Positions 1 to 7,099 of a stretch of DNA of 16,918 nucleotides are shown piece after piece. The DNA lies in assembly GCA_937925385.1 (NCBI GenBank), contig CALEWN010000154.1, forward strand, positions 1 to 16,918, given 5' to 3'. The position numbers were made by a program, and so were the translations under genes. Source of the stretch: an uncultured Senegalimassilia sp. (GTDB lineage: Bacteria; Actinomycetota; Coriobacteriia; Coriobacteriales; Eggerthellaceae). Numbering within the stretch: position 1 is the stretch's first letter; each line of letters begins with the position of its first letter. The notes under the pieces are model-generated. The model was not told the DNA's origin and ran no database searches. It saw only the letters and a list, made by a program, of their open reading frames with translations.

Positions 1-1149
1 GTAGGCCTGGAGGTTTTGCTCGCCATAACCGCCGGCCAGCGTCTCGCCATTGGCGACGAAGCGGTGGCTTGCCTTGAAGGCATCCAAGTCTGCGGTCTTG
101 ATTTTGACGGGAACGTATTTGAGGCCGGTAACCTCATGACCGGTCATGGTGTACACCGTGCCGTCAGCTGCCGTTACGGTTTTGGCCTTGCTGTCGATGG
201 AGAAGGTGTTGCCGTCAACATCGACGAAGGACTTGCTGTCGGGATAGTACGAGGGGTAGATATCCTTGCCCTCGGCAGTCTTGATCACGTCGGTGCATTG
301 GTAGCTGCCGCGATGCAGGCCGTGGTTAAAGGTTGCACGGGTAACGGCATCGAATGCGCCCTTGTCGGCCTCGCTGCGAGAGTCAAGATCGCTGGAAGAC
401 GCCGCAGACCCTGCCGCCTGAACTCCCTCTGCCGCCCAATACTCTGCCCAGGTCAATCCCGCATATCCGTAGGTGTACTCGCTTTCAGCCGGCTTTGCGT
501 TCTGCTCGTCGTAAGCTGTCTGCAGCGCGTTATCGACCGCGGTCTTGATGGCGTTCGAGGAAATCGTCGCCGTGGTGACGGCGTCGATGTTGCTGGTGTT
601 GCCGGCTTTCTCGATCTGGCCGACAACGCCCTCGTAAGACGTTCCCTTTTTGCTATAGCCGTTAACGGCCTTGTCCATGCGATCCCAGTCGTTGTCGCCA
701 AGAGAGCTGTAGTCGGCAACCTCGACTTTCGCGATCTTGGAATCAGTAACGGTTACCGTCACCGAGACGTCGTAGCTCTCGTCATCCCACTCGTCGCCCT
801 TGTTCAGGGGGTCTTTGGAATCGGCTACGGCCTTGCCCTGGTATTCGCCGTTTGCGATTTTGGTCAAATCATAGGATGCTTCTTGCGCGGAAACGGGATT
901 TTCGCCCCCCGACAAGGTATAATCCTCGATTGAGCTCGAAGACGTTTCCGCGTCTTCGCTCGTTAGCGGGGCAGCCGTTTCAGTGTTGGTAGCATCGGAG
1001 CCGGCTGCCCCTTCTATTTCGCTGCCGTCGGTTTGGGCAAGTGCCGTCACCGGGGTTAGCGACAACGTGAGCGCCATGGCCATCACGCCTTTGGAAGCAT
1101 TGCCTCCTGCCGTGGCCAGGACCCGTCGAATCGCGTTGCGTTCGATCAT
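1..1149 (-). CDS. Secreted FMN-binding domain + Tp47-domain protein (C-terminus cut by window edge)
   Basis: The reading frame is open from ATG at 1149 to the left edge, giving 383 residues without a stop, so the C-terminus is missing. The start is supported by AAAGGA about 7 nt upstream. Residues 1-38 form a signal peptide (basic N-region, hydrophobic core, cleavage after ALA). Residues 40-100 are acidic, Ser/Thr-rich linker. Residues about 124-206 match the FMN-binding domain family (NqrC/RnfG-like): the motif DAVTTATISSNAIK at 189-202 corresponds to the D-x-[ST]-[GT]-A-T flavinylation motif, Thr195 being the likely FMN-linked residue. From about residue 225 the sequence (YGYAGLTWAEYW, then FDAVTRATFNHG at 266-277) resembles the N-terminal part of Treponema pallidum Tp47, a penicillin-binding lipoprotein. 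No lipobox Cys is seen, so it is exported rather than lipidated, unless another anchor lies in the missing part. A role in extracellular flavin redox chemistry or cell-wall metabolism is inferred; the substrate is unknown. Confidence 0.85.
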   Translation of the reverse strand, partial: MIERNAIRRVLATAGGNASKGVMAMALTLSLTPVTALAQTDGSEIEGAAGSDATNTETAAPLTSEDAETSSSSIEDYTLSGGENPVSAQEASYDLTKIANGEYQGKAVADSKDPLNKGDEWDDESYDVSVTVTVTDSKIAKVEVADYSSLGDNDWDRMDKAVNGYSKKGTSYEGVVGQIEKAGNTSNIDAVTTATISSNAIKTAVDNALQTAYDEQNAKPAESEYTYGYAGLTWAEYWAAEGVQAAGSAASSSDLDSRSEADKGAFDAVTRATFNHGLHRGSYQCTDVIKTAEGKDIYPSYYPDSKSFVDVDGNTFSIDSKAKTVTAADGTVYTMTGHEVTGLKYVPVKIKTADLDAFKASHRFVANGETLAGGYGEQNLQAY

Positions 1150-1575
1150 CCCGTTTCCTTTCTTCGATTGTCCGTGCGGATGCGTTTCCTCGCGCCTATA
1201 CCATTTGGGGTTCGCTGGAGCGAAGCTGCGGACAGGGCCCCTGTTCCAGCTGCGATGACCGGCGATGATGTATGCGCAGGTTAACTAAATGGCAATGATA
1301 ACCCATAGCTAACTATGTTTGCCATATAAAACATAGTTCTCCTACATAGCTTTCAGCTTCATTCCTGGAAACTGCTCGAGCTTGGTTTTCGCTCGGGTCT
1401 TCCATTCGCCGAGGCGGCGTGCTCGGGCCCCGCAGCCTCAAGCCCACACGGAAGCCTGCGCCTTCACGCCCTCTGCCTGCAACTTCCGTCAGCTCGCGAT
1501 GCGCGCGCCGCCTCCTGCCTACGCAGGTCCTCGCTAGCCGGCGGCTCGCTCGCAACCCCCCCGCCCCACGCAAAA
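1150..1575. other. Intergenic region, leader of the FMN/Tp47 gene
   Basis: No convincing gene lies here; open frames on both strands are Arg/Ala/Pro-rich shadows without ribosome-binding sites. Positions about 1261-1350 are markedly AT-rich compared with the rest of the window and hold palindromic boxes (listed separately), so the promoter for the minus-strand gene at 1149 probably lies there, giving a 5' leader of roughly 120-170 nt. I could not pick one -35/-10 pair with confidence. Positions 1380-1570 are GC-rich and show nothing recognisable. Confidence 0.5.
1304..1349 (-). promoter_or_regulatory. Palindromic CATAG/CTATG operator-like cluster
   Basis: Four copies of one pentamer occur in 46 bp: CATAG (1304-1308), CTATG (1313-1317), CATAG (1332-1336) and CATAG (1345-1349). 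The central pair forms a perfect 10-bp inverted repeat, AACTATGTTT (1311-1320) and AAACATAGTT (1329-1338), 8 bp apart. A shorter palindrome, CATAG-ctaa-CTATG, overlaps it. Position, AT-richness and symmetry suggest a binding site for a dimeric regulator controlling the minus-strand gene that starts at 1149. The regulator is not identifiable from sequence. Confidence 0.5.
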
Positions 1576-1595
1576 GGCCCCGCGTTCGCGGGGCC
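1572..1595 (-). terminator. Rho-independent terminator of the anchored ectodomain gene
   Basis: A perfect 9-bp stem, GGCCCCGCG (1576-1584) with CGCGGGGCC (1587-1595), has a 2-nt apex. On the minus strand it is followed by TTTT (complement of 1572-1575). It lies 12 bp past the stop codon of the minus-strand gene ending at 1608, so that gene and the FMN/Tp47 gene downstream are probably separate transcripts. Confidence 0.85.
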
Positions 1596-1607
1596 CTCAA
1601 CCTGCGG

Positions 1608-3263
1608 TTATTTCGTTTTCCATACCTTCACGCGGCAGCAGTTCACGGCTTCGCCGCCGATGGGCGTGTAGTCGATGTTGGAGTACGTGACCACCGTGTC
1701 GTTCTGGCCGCTTGAGGCCAGCCACTCGCCGTAGTCGTCGGCTCCGTTCTCCGCGGACAGCGCGAAGTAGCGCTTGCCCTGCAGGTCGACGCCGCACACG
1801 GCGCTTGTGGACTTCACCATCAGCCAGTTGCCGCACCATGCCGGCGCGGTGGTGGGCGTGCGGTCGAAGCGTAGCCACTTCTGCGCGCTGTAGCCGCCGC
1901 TGCCCGGCGACTCGGCGGGGGCGTACGTGCCCAGGTTGGCGATGCCGTCGCCGTAGCTGTACGTGGCATCGAACGCGAACGTGAAGCCGGTCTTGCCGTA
2001 GCCCGCCTCGAGCGGTTTCATGGATGCGGGAAGCGTTAGCGTGTCGGTGACGTCGCCGTTCTCGCTCACGCGCGTGAGCTGGTAATACGATGAAGTGCCG
2101 GTGACGCGCGGCGTGATGACCACGCCGTCGCCCGCCGCGTACACGGCTGTTGCCATGCGGCCGGCCGATTCGTACACCACGTTGGCGTCGGAGCTGCCCA
2201 TGGAGGCGCTTTTGAGCTGCGCGATCAGCGACGCCGCGACGACGGTGCTGTCGGGCTGCGGCATGACCTGCCAAAACGCGTGCTCGCCCACGGCGGCGAT
2301 GGTGGGGGTCTCGGACTGATCGGTGGAGCCCTCGTCGAGCTGCTGTATGTTGGAAAGCGCGTCGCCGTTGGAGTTCAGCTTCCCGGCGAAGATCCGCCAG
2401 GTGCCGTCCATGATGTTCGCCTCGGTCCACACCACGCCCTGCGAGGTGCAGCGCGCGTCGTAGATCTCGAAACCCTCGTCCTGCCCGCGCGCCTTGTCCA
2501 GCACCACGGCCGACGTGCCCGACGACAGGGCCAGCGTGGCCACCTGCGCCAGCGGCTTGGCCTTTTCCGTGGGAATCAGGCAGCAGGCGAACTTCGAATC
2601 GTTGCACCAAACCAGGGAGCCGTAGGGCAGGTCGTAGGAGCCCTGCTGCTCCGCGCAATCGTCGGTGTTCTCCACCTGCGACAGGTCGGAGATGGTGAAG
2701 ACGGCGTCGGTGGGCACCTTCAGCGTTTGGATGTCGGGCGTGGAAGAGTCCTTGCCGCCCGCGACCGCGGCGACGCCGGCGCCCGCAGCGGCCAGCACGC
2801 CCACGCCGAGCGCGCCCAACAGCAGGCCGCGGCGCGTGATGGGCGTTTGCCCGCCGTCGCCGACGGCAGGCCGCGGGGTGCCGCGGCCGGTGGGGGAGCC
2901 GCCGGAGATCCCGATGCCGCCCAGACCCGGCGTGCCGGAGAGCGGGGTGGGGGTGGCGGCGCCTACGTAGGTGCCGGTATCGCGGCGCGCGCGACCGGCC
3001 GCCGCGCGCTGGGCGCGCACCTGCGTGCGCTGCGCGGTACGTGCCGCAGGGGCGCTTGCCTTAGCCGCCGCCCGGGGTGCGGAAGCGGCGCGCGGGGCCG
3101 CGCTTTTCACCTTCCCATGTGCGGAAACGCCGCGACCGGCGGTACGCGGGCGTGCGGAGGCGCCGCGCAAGGGGCGGGCCGGCTGCGCGGCTCGTCTGCT
3201 CGTGCGGGTTGCTCGGGAGGGTTGGCGGCCTGCGCCGCCCTGTGGTGTCCTTTGGGTTGCCAT
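1608..3263 (-). CDS. Membrane-anchored ectodomain protein with long basic cytoplasmic tail (function unknown)
   Basis: 551 residues from ATG at 3263; the frame continues upstream to a GTG at 3335, but ATG 3263 is chosen because an extended -10 element sits 7 nt before it. Residues 1-115 are low-complexity Ala/Arg/Pro and strongly basic; 115-140 are Gly/Pro-rich. Residues 142-170 (ITRRGLLLGALG then an Ala/Gly-rich hydrophobic stretch) form one membrane segment preceded by a twin-arginine-like TRRGLLLG, so it is either a Tat-type signal anchor with an unusually long N-region or an ordinary type II anchor. The remaining ~380 residues are beta-rich, with repeated aromatic strands (VVWTEANI, GTWRIFAG, HAFWQV, YYQLTRV) and at least nine Cys (including ACC and NCC); this looks like a beta-propeller-type extracellular fold, but I do not recognise a named family. 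No partner gene is obvious. Real coding is supported by codon bias and the terminator just after the stop. Confidence 0.75.
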   Translation of the reverse strand: MATQRTPQGGAGRQPSRATRTSRRAAQPARPLRGASARPRTAGRGVSAHGKVKSAAPRAASAPRAAAKASAPAARTAQRTQVRAQRAAAGRARRDTGTYVGAATPTPLSGTPGLGGIGISGGSPTGRGTPRPAVGDGGQTPITRRGLLLGALGVGVLAAAGAGVAAVAGGKDSSTPDIQTLKVPTDAVFTISDLSQVENTDDCAEQQGSYDLPYGSLVWCNDSKFACCLIPTEKAKPLAQVATLALSSGTSAVVLDKARGQDEGFEIYDARCTSQGVVWTEANIMDGTWRIFAGKLNSNGDALSNIQQLDEGSTDQSETPTIAAVGEHAFWQVMPQPDSTVVAASLIAQLKSASMGSSDANVVYESAGRMATAVYAAGDGVVITPRVTGTSSYYQLTRVSENGDVTDTLTLPASMKPLEAGYGKTGFTFAFDATYSYGDGIANLGTYAPAESPGSGGYSAQKWLRFDRTPTTAPAWCGNWLMVKSTSAVCGVDLQGKRYFALSAENGADDYGEWLASSGQNDTVVTYSNIDYTPIGGEAVNCCRVKVWKTK

Positions 3264-3270
3264 GGCGGTA

Positions 3271-3279
3271 ATTATGTCA
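3271..3279 (-). promoter_or_regulatory. Extended -10 promoter, apparently leaderless
   Basis: On the minus strand the sequence TGACATAAT (complement of 3271-3279) matches the extended -10 form TGnTATAAT with one mismatch. Only 7 nt separate it from the ATG at 3263, so transcription would start at or next to the start codon. This agrees with the absence of any Shine-Dalgarno sequence before that ATG. No good -35 is visible, which is acceptable for an extended -10 promoter. Confidence 0.5.
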
Positions 3280-3303
3280 TTTCGCCTACAGGCGCGAGGG
3301 GGT

Positions 3304-3323
3304 TTGACTTGACTTGTTACAAT
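3304..3323 (+). promoter_or_regulatory. Extended -10 promoter for the two-component operon, with TTGAC direct repeats
   Basis: TGTTACAAT (3315-3323) matches the extended -10 pattern TGnTATAAT and would start transcription near 3330, giving a leader of about 85 nt for the response-regulator gene at 3416. Immediately upstream TTGACTTGACTTG (3304-3316) is a 5-bp tandem direct repeat overlapping the promoter, a possible site for an OmpR-type regulator, perhaps autoregulation (inference). The promoter is divergent from the one at 3271-3279, about 40 bp away. Confidence 0.45.
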
Positions 3324-3386
3324 AAACCCAAACACCCTTCACCCGCACGGCCGCGCAAGGGGACGTGCGTGCGAGGTGATGAAAGC

Positions 3387-3419
3387 ATGGACAACAGCTT
3401 CCTAAGGAGTGAACCATGA
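3387..3419 (+). CDS. Possible 10-codon leader ORF coupled to the response regulator
   Basis: A short ORF, MDNSFLRSEP, starts at ATG 3387 and stops at TGA 3417-3419, overlapping the regulator start codon in an ATGA arrangement. GAGG at 3373-3376 lies about 10 nt upstream of the ATG. It contains the Shine-Dalgarno sequence of the regulator gene inside its own codons, so its translation could influence regulator initiation. An ORF this short can arise by chance. Confidence 0.25.
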   Translation: MDNSFLRSEP

Positions 3420-4126
3420 GCAACGAAACTAGGCGCATCCTGCTGGTGGAGGACGAGAAGGCCATCCGCGATGCCGTAACCGCATATCTTGAGCGCGAGA
3501 ACTACTGGGTAACCGCCGTCGGCGACGGCCAGGAGGCGCTGGAGGAGTTCTCCAAGCATCACTTCGACCTGGTCATCCTCGACCTTATGCTCCCGCGCGT
3601 CCCCGGCGAGCGCGTTTGCCGCGCCATCCGCGACAATTCCGACGTGCCCATCATCATGCTCACCGCCAAGGGCGAGGTCGAGGACCGCATCATCGGCCTG
3701 GAGCTGGGCGCCGACGACTATCTGGTCAAGCCGTTCAGCCCGCGCGAGCTGGTCGCCCGCGCCCGCGCGCTGCTGCGCCGCGTGCATGCCGATTCCGAGC
3801 CTCAGCGCGAGGTGCTCGAGTTCGGCGAGCTCACCATCGACGTGTCCGGCCACAAGGTCATGGTCTCCGGCAAGGAGATCGACCTCACGGCCAGCGAGTT
3901 CAAGCTGCTCACCACGCTGTCCCGCTACCCGGGCCGCGTGTACTCGCGCATGGAGCTGGTCGAGAAGGTGCTCGGCTACGACTTCGAGGGCTACGAGCGC
4001 ACCATCGACTCCCACGTGAAGAACCTGCGTGCCAAGATCGGCGACAACCCGCGCAACCCCAAGTGGCTGCACACCGTGCATGGCGTGGGCTATCGTTTCG
4101 AAGACCCCACCAAGCAGGGTCAGTAA
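3416..4126 (+). CDS. OmpR/PhoB-family DNA-binding response regulator
   Basis: 236 residues, the usual length for the family. It would accept a phosphoryl group from the adjacent histidine kinase and bind DNA. The receiver domain (about 5-122) has the acidic pair Glu12/Asp13, phospho-acceptor Asp56 (in LVILDLMLP), Thr83 and Lys105 (in YLVKPFSP), all the expected catalytic residues. The C-terminal winged helix (about 133-230) shows typical LTASEFKLL, the recognition-helix region YERTIDSHVKNLRAKIG and the HTVHGVGYRFE wing. The start is set by AAGGAG 6 nt upstream of ATG 3416. It is followed after 67 bp by the kinase gene on the same strand, so the two form a two-component operon. Target genes cannot be read from this window; the resemblance is to MtrA/BaeR-like regulators, without enough detail to assign a symbol. 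Confidence 0.95.
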   Translation: MSNETRRILLVEDEKAIRDAVTAYLERENYWVTAVGDGQEALEEFSKHHFDLVILDLMLPRVPGERVCRAIRDNSDVPIIMLTAKGEVEDRIIGLELGADDYLVKPFSPRELVARARALLRRVHADSEPQREVLEFGELTIDVSGHKVMVSGKEIDLTASEFKLLTTLSRYPGRVYSRMELVEKVLGYDFEGYERTIDSHVKNLRAKIGDNPRNPKWLHTVHGVGYRFEDPTKQGQ

Positions 4127-4136
4127 GCTAGCAAGT

Positions 4137-4162
4137 GCGCGGCCGCAAGCGCGCGGCCGCGC
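4137..4162 (+). repeat. GC-rich 10-bp hairpin between regulator and kinase genes
   Basis: GCGCGGCCGC (4137-4146) and GCGGCCGCGC (4153-4162) form a perfect 10-bp stem with a 6-nt loop. No T-run follows, so it is not a standard terminator. It lies about 10 nt downstream of the regulator stop and just before the kinase ribosome-binding region (GAAGAAAGG, 4172-4180). It may stabilise upstream mRNA or lower kinase translation relative to the regulator. Confidence 0.6.
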
Positions 4163-4193
4163 CTCCTTCCTGGAAGAAAGGCCGCGAGCCCAC

Positions 4194-5939
4194 GTGGATA
4201 CCGATACCAATACAACGCAAGAAGCTCCTTCGACCGGCTCCGCCACCACGGGGCCGGTCGTGGTTGAGCGCCCCTCCGAGGAAAAGAAAAGGCGCAAGCC
4301 GTACCAGGGCGTGGTGAACTGGTGGAACAGTCTGACGTACACCACGCGCATGACCATGGCGTTCGCCCTGATCGCCGCCATGACCGCCATGGTGGCCATC
4401 GGCGTGCTGTCGTTCGTGTGGCAGCAACACTTCCACACCTACACGCAGGAGAACATGAAATCGCTTGCGGAAAGCACGGCAACGCGCATCGAGGAGGTGT
4501 ACAGCACCTCCCACACCCTGCATGATCCGCAGGTGGAGGCCGTGGCGAAGTATGCCGAAAGCCTGAACAGCGGCGTGGGCGTGGCAGTCATCGATAACAC
4601 CACGGGCAAGGCCGTGTACGACTCGTCGGCGGTCACCATCGACGACGGGTCGGGGTCGTCCCGAAGCGAATCGGGCGCAGGCATGTCGTCGAACTCGGAC
4701 AGCGGGCGCACGTTGGCGCCGCCGGTCAGCGCCAGCCAGCAGTTCACCAGCGCGCCCATCGAGTACGGCGGCGCGGCCGTGGGCTCCGTGCGCGTCTGGG
4801 TCTACGGAAGCGAAACCCTGCTCACGCAAGCCGACGAGCAATTCTCCAACAACTCCTACCAGGCCATGGTCTTCGCCACGGTGCTGGCCATCGTGCTGGC
4901 GTCGTGCATCGGCTTCCTGTTCGCGCGCACCCTGGTGCGCCCCGTCAACACCATGGCGCAGACCGCCCGCGCCATCAAGGAAGGCGACCTGTCGGCGCGC
5001 ACGGGCATCCGCGGCGAGGACGAGATCGCGCGCTTGGGCATGACCTTTGACGAGATGGCCGACTCCATCGAGCGCGACCGCAAGCTTGAGCGCCGCCTCA
5101 CCACCGACGTCGCACATGAGCTGCGCACGCCGCTCATGGCCATCCAGGCAACGGTCGAGGCCATGGTCGACGGCGTCTTCGATGCCGACGAGGAGCGCCT
5201 TGAAACGGTGAACGGCGAGGTCAAACGCCTAAGCCGCCTGGTCGACGCCATCCTGAAGCTCTCGCGCCTGGAGAATCGCAGCACGCCCATGAAGAAGGAA
5301 GTGCTCGAAGTAGGCGATCTGATCAGCAGCATCATCTCCACGCACGAGGCCTACGTGTCCGACTCGGGCCTCAAGCTCATCTACGAGGTGGAGCGCGGCG
5401 TGCGCGTGCGCGGCGACGCGGACATGATCCGCCAGGCTACGGCCAACCTCATCTCCAACGCGGTGCGCTACACGCCCGAGGGCGGCACCATCACCGTCAG
5501 CGTTTCCAGCCACGAGGGCATGTGCGCCATCGCCGTGCGCGACACGGGCATCGGCCTTTCGCCCGACGAGGCGAAGATGGTGTTCTCGCGCTTCTGGCGC
5601 GCGGACGCCGGCCGCACGCGCGAGAGCGGTGGCCTGGGCATCGGCCTTTCCGTGGTGAAGGAGATCGTCGACCGCCACAACGGCTACGTGGACGTCGAGG
5701 GCGAGAAGGGCGTGGGCGCCTGCTTCACCATCAACCTGCCGCTGTACTACGAGGGCGACGAGCAGCGCGAGCAGCGCCAGCAGCAGCGACAGCAGCAACA
5801 GCAGCAGCGCGAGCAGCAGCAACAGCAACGCCAGCAGCAGCGCGAGGCGCAGCGCCACCAGAAGGAGCAGCAGCGCGCCCAGCAACATGCGCAGAAAACG
5901 GGGATACCGTTCGGACGGTCGCACGACAACGGAAAATAG
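4194..5939 (+). CDS. HAMP-domain sensor histidine kinase with Gln/Arg-rich C-terminal tail
   Basis: 581 residues if GTG 4194 is the start (GAAGAAAGG 13 nt upstream). The frame is open further upstream but overlaps the regulator gene; ATG 4350 would remove the charged residues before TM1. Order: charged cytoplasmic N-terminus (1-50), TM1 (about 52-76), extracellular sensor (77-222, with a Ser/Gly-rich insert near 150-172), TM2 (223-244), HAMP (245-295), HisKA with phospho-acceptor His308 in AHELRTP, then HATPase_c with N-box Asn418/Asn422, G1 DTGIGL (450-455) and G2 GGLGIGLS. The catalytic set is complete, so it should autophosphorylate and pass phosphate to the regulator encoded 67 bp upstream. 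Residues 518-581 are unusual: a charged, Gln-dominated tail (REQ/RQQQ repeats) after the normal end of the ATPase domain, ending in a basic segment. The sensed signal is unknown. Confidence 0.93.
   Translation: MDTDTNTTQEAPSTGSATTGPVVVERPSEEKKRRKPYQGVVNWWNSLTYTTRMTMAFALIAAMTAMVAIGVLSFVWQQHFHTYTQENMKSLAESTATRIEEVYSTSHTLHDPQVEAVAKYAESLNSGVGVAVIDNTTGKAVYDSSAVTIDDGSGSSRSESGAGMSSNSDSGRTLAPPVSASQQFTSAPIEYGGAAVGSVRVWVYGSETLLTQADEQFSNNSYQAMVFATVLAIVLASCIGFLFARTLVRPVNTMAQTARAIKEGDLSARTGIRGEDEIARLGMTFDEMADSIERDRKLERRLTTDVAHELRTPLMAIQATVEAMVDGVFDADEERLETVNGEVKRLSRLVDAILKLSRLENRSTPMKKEVLEVGDLISSIISTHEAYVSDSGLKLIYEVERGVRVRGDADMIRQATANLISNAVRYTPEGGTITVSVSSHEGMCAIAVRDTGIGLSPDEAKMVFSRFWRADAGRTRESGGLGIGLSVVKEIVDRHNGYVDVEGEKGVGACFTINLPLYYEGDEQREQRQQQRQQQQQQREQQQQQRQQQREAQRHQKEQQRAQQHAQKTGIPFGRSHDNGK
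5758..5892 (+). repeat. CAG-rich low-complexity tract coding for the kinase Gln tail
   Basis: Imperfect CAG/CAA/CGC triplet repeats run in frame through the 3' end of the kinase gene, coding runs of up to six Gln broken by Arg and Glu. CAA interruptions are scattered through the CAG runs, so the repeats are degenerate and selection seems to be on the protein rather than the DNA. Such tracts can change length by slippage, but any triplet change keeps the frame. Confidence 0.8.
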
Positions 5940-5988
5940 ACGATAATGGCAACGTTACAGTCACGCCGAAAACGGCGCGCAAATGCCG

Positions 5989-6011
5989 GCCGGGCGCCGA
6001 TCGCGCCCGGC
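5989..6011 (+). terminator. Hairpin between the kinase gene and purC (possible terminator)
   Basis: GCCGGGCGC (5989-5997) and GCGCCCGGC (6003-6011) form a perfect 9-bp stem with a 5-nt loop, about 50 nt after the kinase stop and 30 nt before purC. The following bases (GCAACTCTC) are not a U-tract, so termination would be weak or factor-dependent. It may separate the signalling operon from the purine genes. Confidence 0.45.
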
Positions 6012-6041
6012 GCAACTCTCATGGGGAAAGGATAAGCAGGC

Positions 6042-6914
6042 ATGAGCGGAATCGATATCAAGCCGGACGCACAGGGCAAGGTGCGCGACATCTACGACCT
6101 GGGCGACAAGCTGTTGATGGTGGCCACCGACCGCATCTCGGCGTTCGATTACATCCTGGAGGACGAGATCCCGCACAAGGGCGCGGTGCTCACGCAGATC
6201 TCGCTGTTCTGGCTCGAGCAGCTCAAGGACGTCATCGGCAACCATCTGATCAGCGCCGACGTGGCCGACCTGCCCGAGCAGTTCAAGCCCTACGCCGACT
6301 ATCTGCGCGGCCGCTTCATGCTGGTGAAGAAGGCCGAGATGTTCCCCGTCGAGTGCATCGTGCGCGGCTACCTTGCCGGCAGCGGCCTGAAGGAGTACCA
6401 GCAGCAGGGCACCGTGTGCGGCATCCAGCTGCCTGAGGGCCTGGTGAACTCCTCCAAGCTTCCTGAGCCCATCTTCACGCCCTCCACGAAGGCCGAGATC
6501 GGTGACCACGATGAGAACATCAGCTTCGAGCGCTGCGCGGAAATCCTCGGCGAGGACGCCGCCACGCAGCTGCGCGACCTGGCCATCAAGGTGTACTCCG
6601 TCGCCCGCGACCATGCCGCCGAGAACGGCATCATCATCGCCGACACGAAGTTCGAGTTCGGCGTCATCGACGGCGAAATCATCCTGGCCGACGAGGTGCT
6701 CACGCCCGACTCCAGCCGCTTCTGGCCGGGCGACGCCTACGAGCCGGGCCGCGACCAGGCCAGCTTCGACAAGCAGTATGTGCGCGATTGGCTCAACGCC
6801 AACTGGGATCGCCAGGGCAACCCGCCGCATCTGCCTCAGGAGGTCATCGAGCGCACCAGCCAGAAGTACATCGCGGCTTACGAGAAGATCTCCGGCAGGA
6901 AGTTCGACTTCTAA
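6042..6914 (+). CDS. purC: Phosphoribosylaminoimidazole-succinocarboxamide synthase (SAICAR synthetase)
   Basis: 290 residues. The enzyme joins CAIR and aspartate with ATP to give SAICAR in cytosolic de novo purine synthesis. Family motifs are complete: GKVRDIYDLG near residue 12 (nucleotide-binding loop), DRISAFDYIL near 30, the SAICAR synthetase signature VECIVRGYLAGSGLKEY near 105-121 with the Arg and Gly-Ser, and IIADTKFEFG near 200. The length suits the longer bacterial/yeast-like form. GAAAGGA lies 9 nt before ATG 6042. No PurR-like operator or purine riboswitch is recognisable upstream. purL follows about 930 bp downstream on the same strand, with one unrelated membrane-protein gene between them. 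Confidence 0.97.
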   Translation: MSGIDIKPDAQGKVRDIYDLGDKLLMVATDRISAFDYILEDEIPHKGAVLTQISLFWLEQLKDVIGNHLISADVADLPEQFKPYADYLRGRFMLVKKAEMFPVECIVRGYLAGSGLKEYQQQGTVCGIQLPEGLVNSSKLPEPIFTPSTKAEIGDHDENISFERCAEILGEDAATQLRDLAIKVYSVARDHAAENGIIIADTKFEFGVIDGEIILADEVLTPDSSRFWPGDAYEPGRDQASFDKQYVRDWLNANWDRQGNPPHLPQEVIERTSQKYIAAYEKISGRKFDF

Positions 6915-7099
6915 GCCCCAGGCCCGGCAGGGCCGCATAAGCAGTAAAGGTTCGCAAGGGCGCATGCGGCGTTCCGGATCGGCCCCAGGCAAGCGACGCC
7001 GGCATCAGGCCGGCACGCGCGCCGAAGGAGATGCGGGGCGCCGCACGCGACCGCAGCAGGAGTAGGTTCGCTTGCCGGCAGGCGGGCGAAGGAGTGAGA
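6915..7099 (+). other. Short intergenic region between purC and the membrane-protein gene
   Basis: 185 bp of GC-rich sequence without a credible gene. It holds a small hairpin, GCCGGC-atcag-GCCGGC, near 7000-7016, with no T-run. Nothing identifies a promoter clearly; the downstream gene could be read from purC. Confidence 0.4.

Noticed and set aside
1597..2658. Second minus-strand frame within the anchored ectodomain gene
   Set aside because: It is rich in Arg/His with no recognisable domain, while the competing frame has a membrane anchor, structured ectodomain and a terminator at its end.
2280..3419. Plus-strand frame running into the response-regulator start
   Set aside because: Gly/Ala/Arg-rich shadow of the minus-strand gene; it lacks a start signal and ends as the tiny ORF before the regulator.
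5229..5924. Minus-strand frame with poly-Leu runs opposite the kinase tail
   Set aside because: The Leu/Ala runs are simply the complement of the CAG-rich tract; there is no ribosome-binding site or promoter.
5940..6041. Purine riboswitch upstream of purC
   Set aside because: Only a simple 9-bp hairpin is present; no three-way junction or conserved purine-aptamer loops can be seen.
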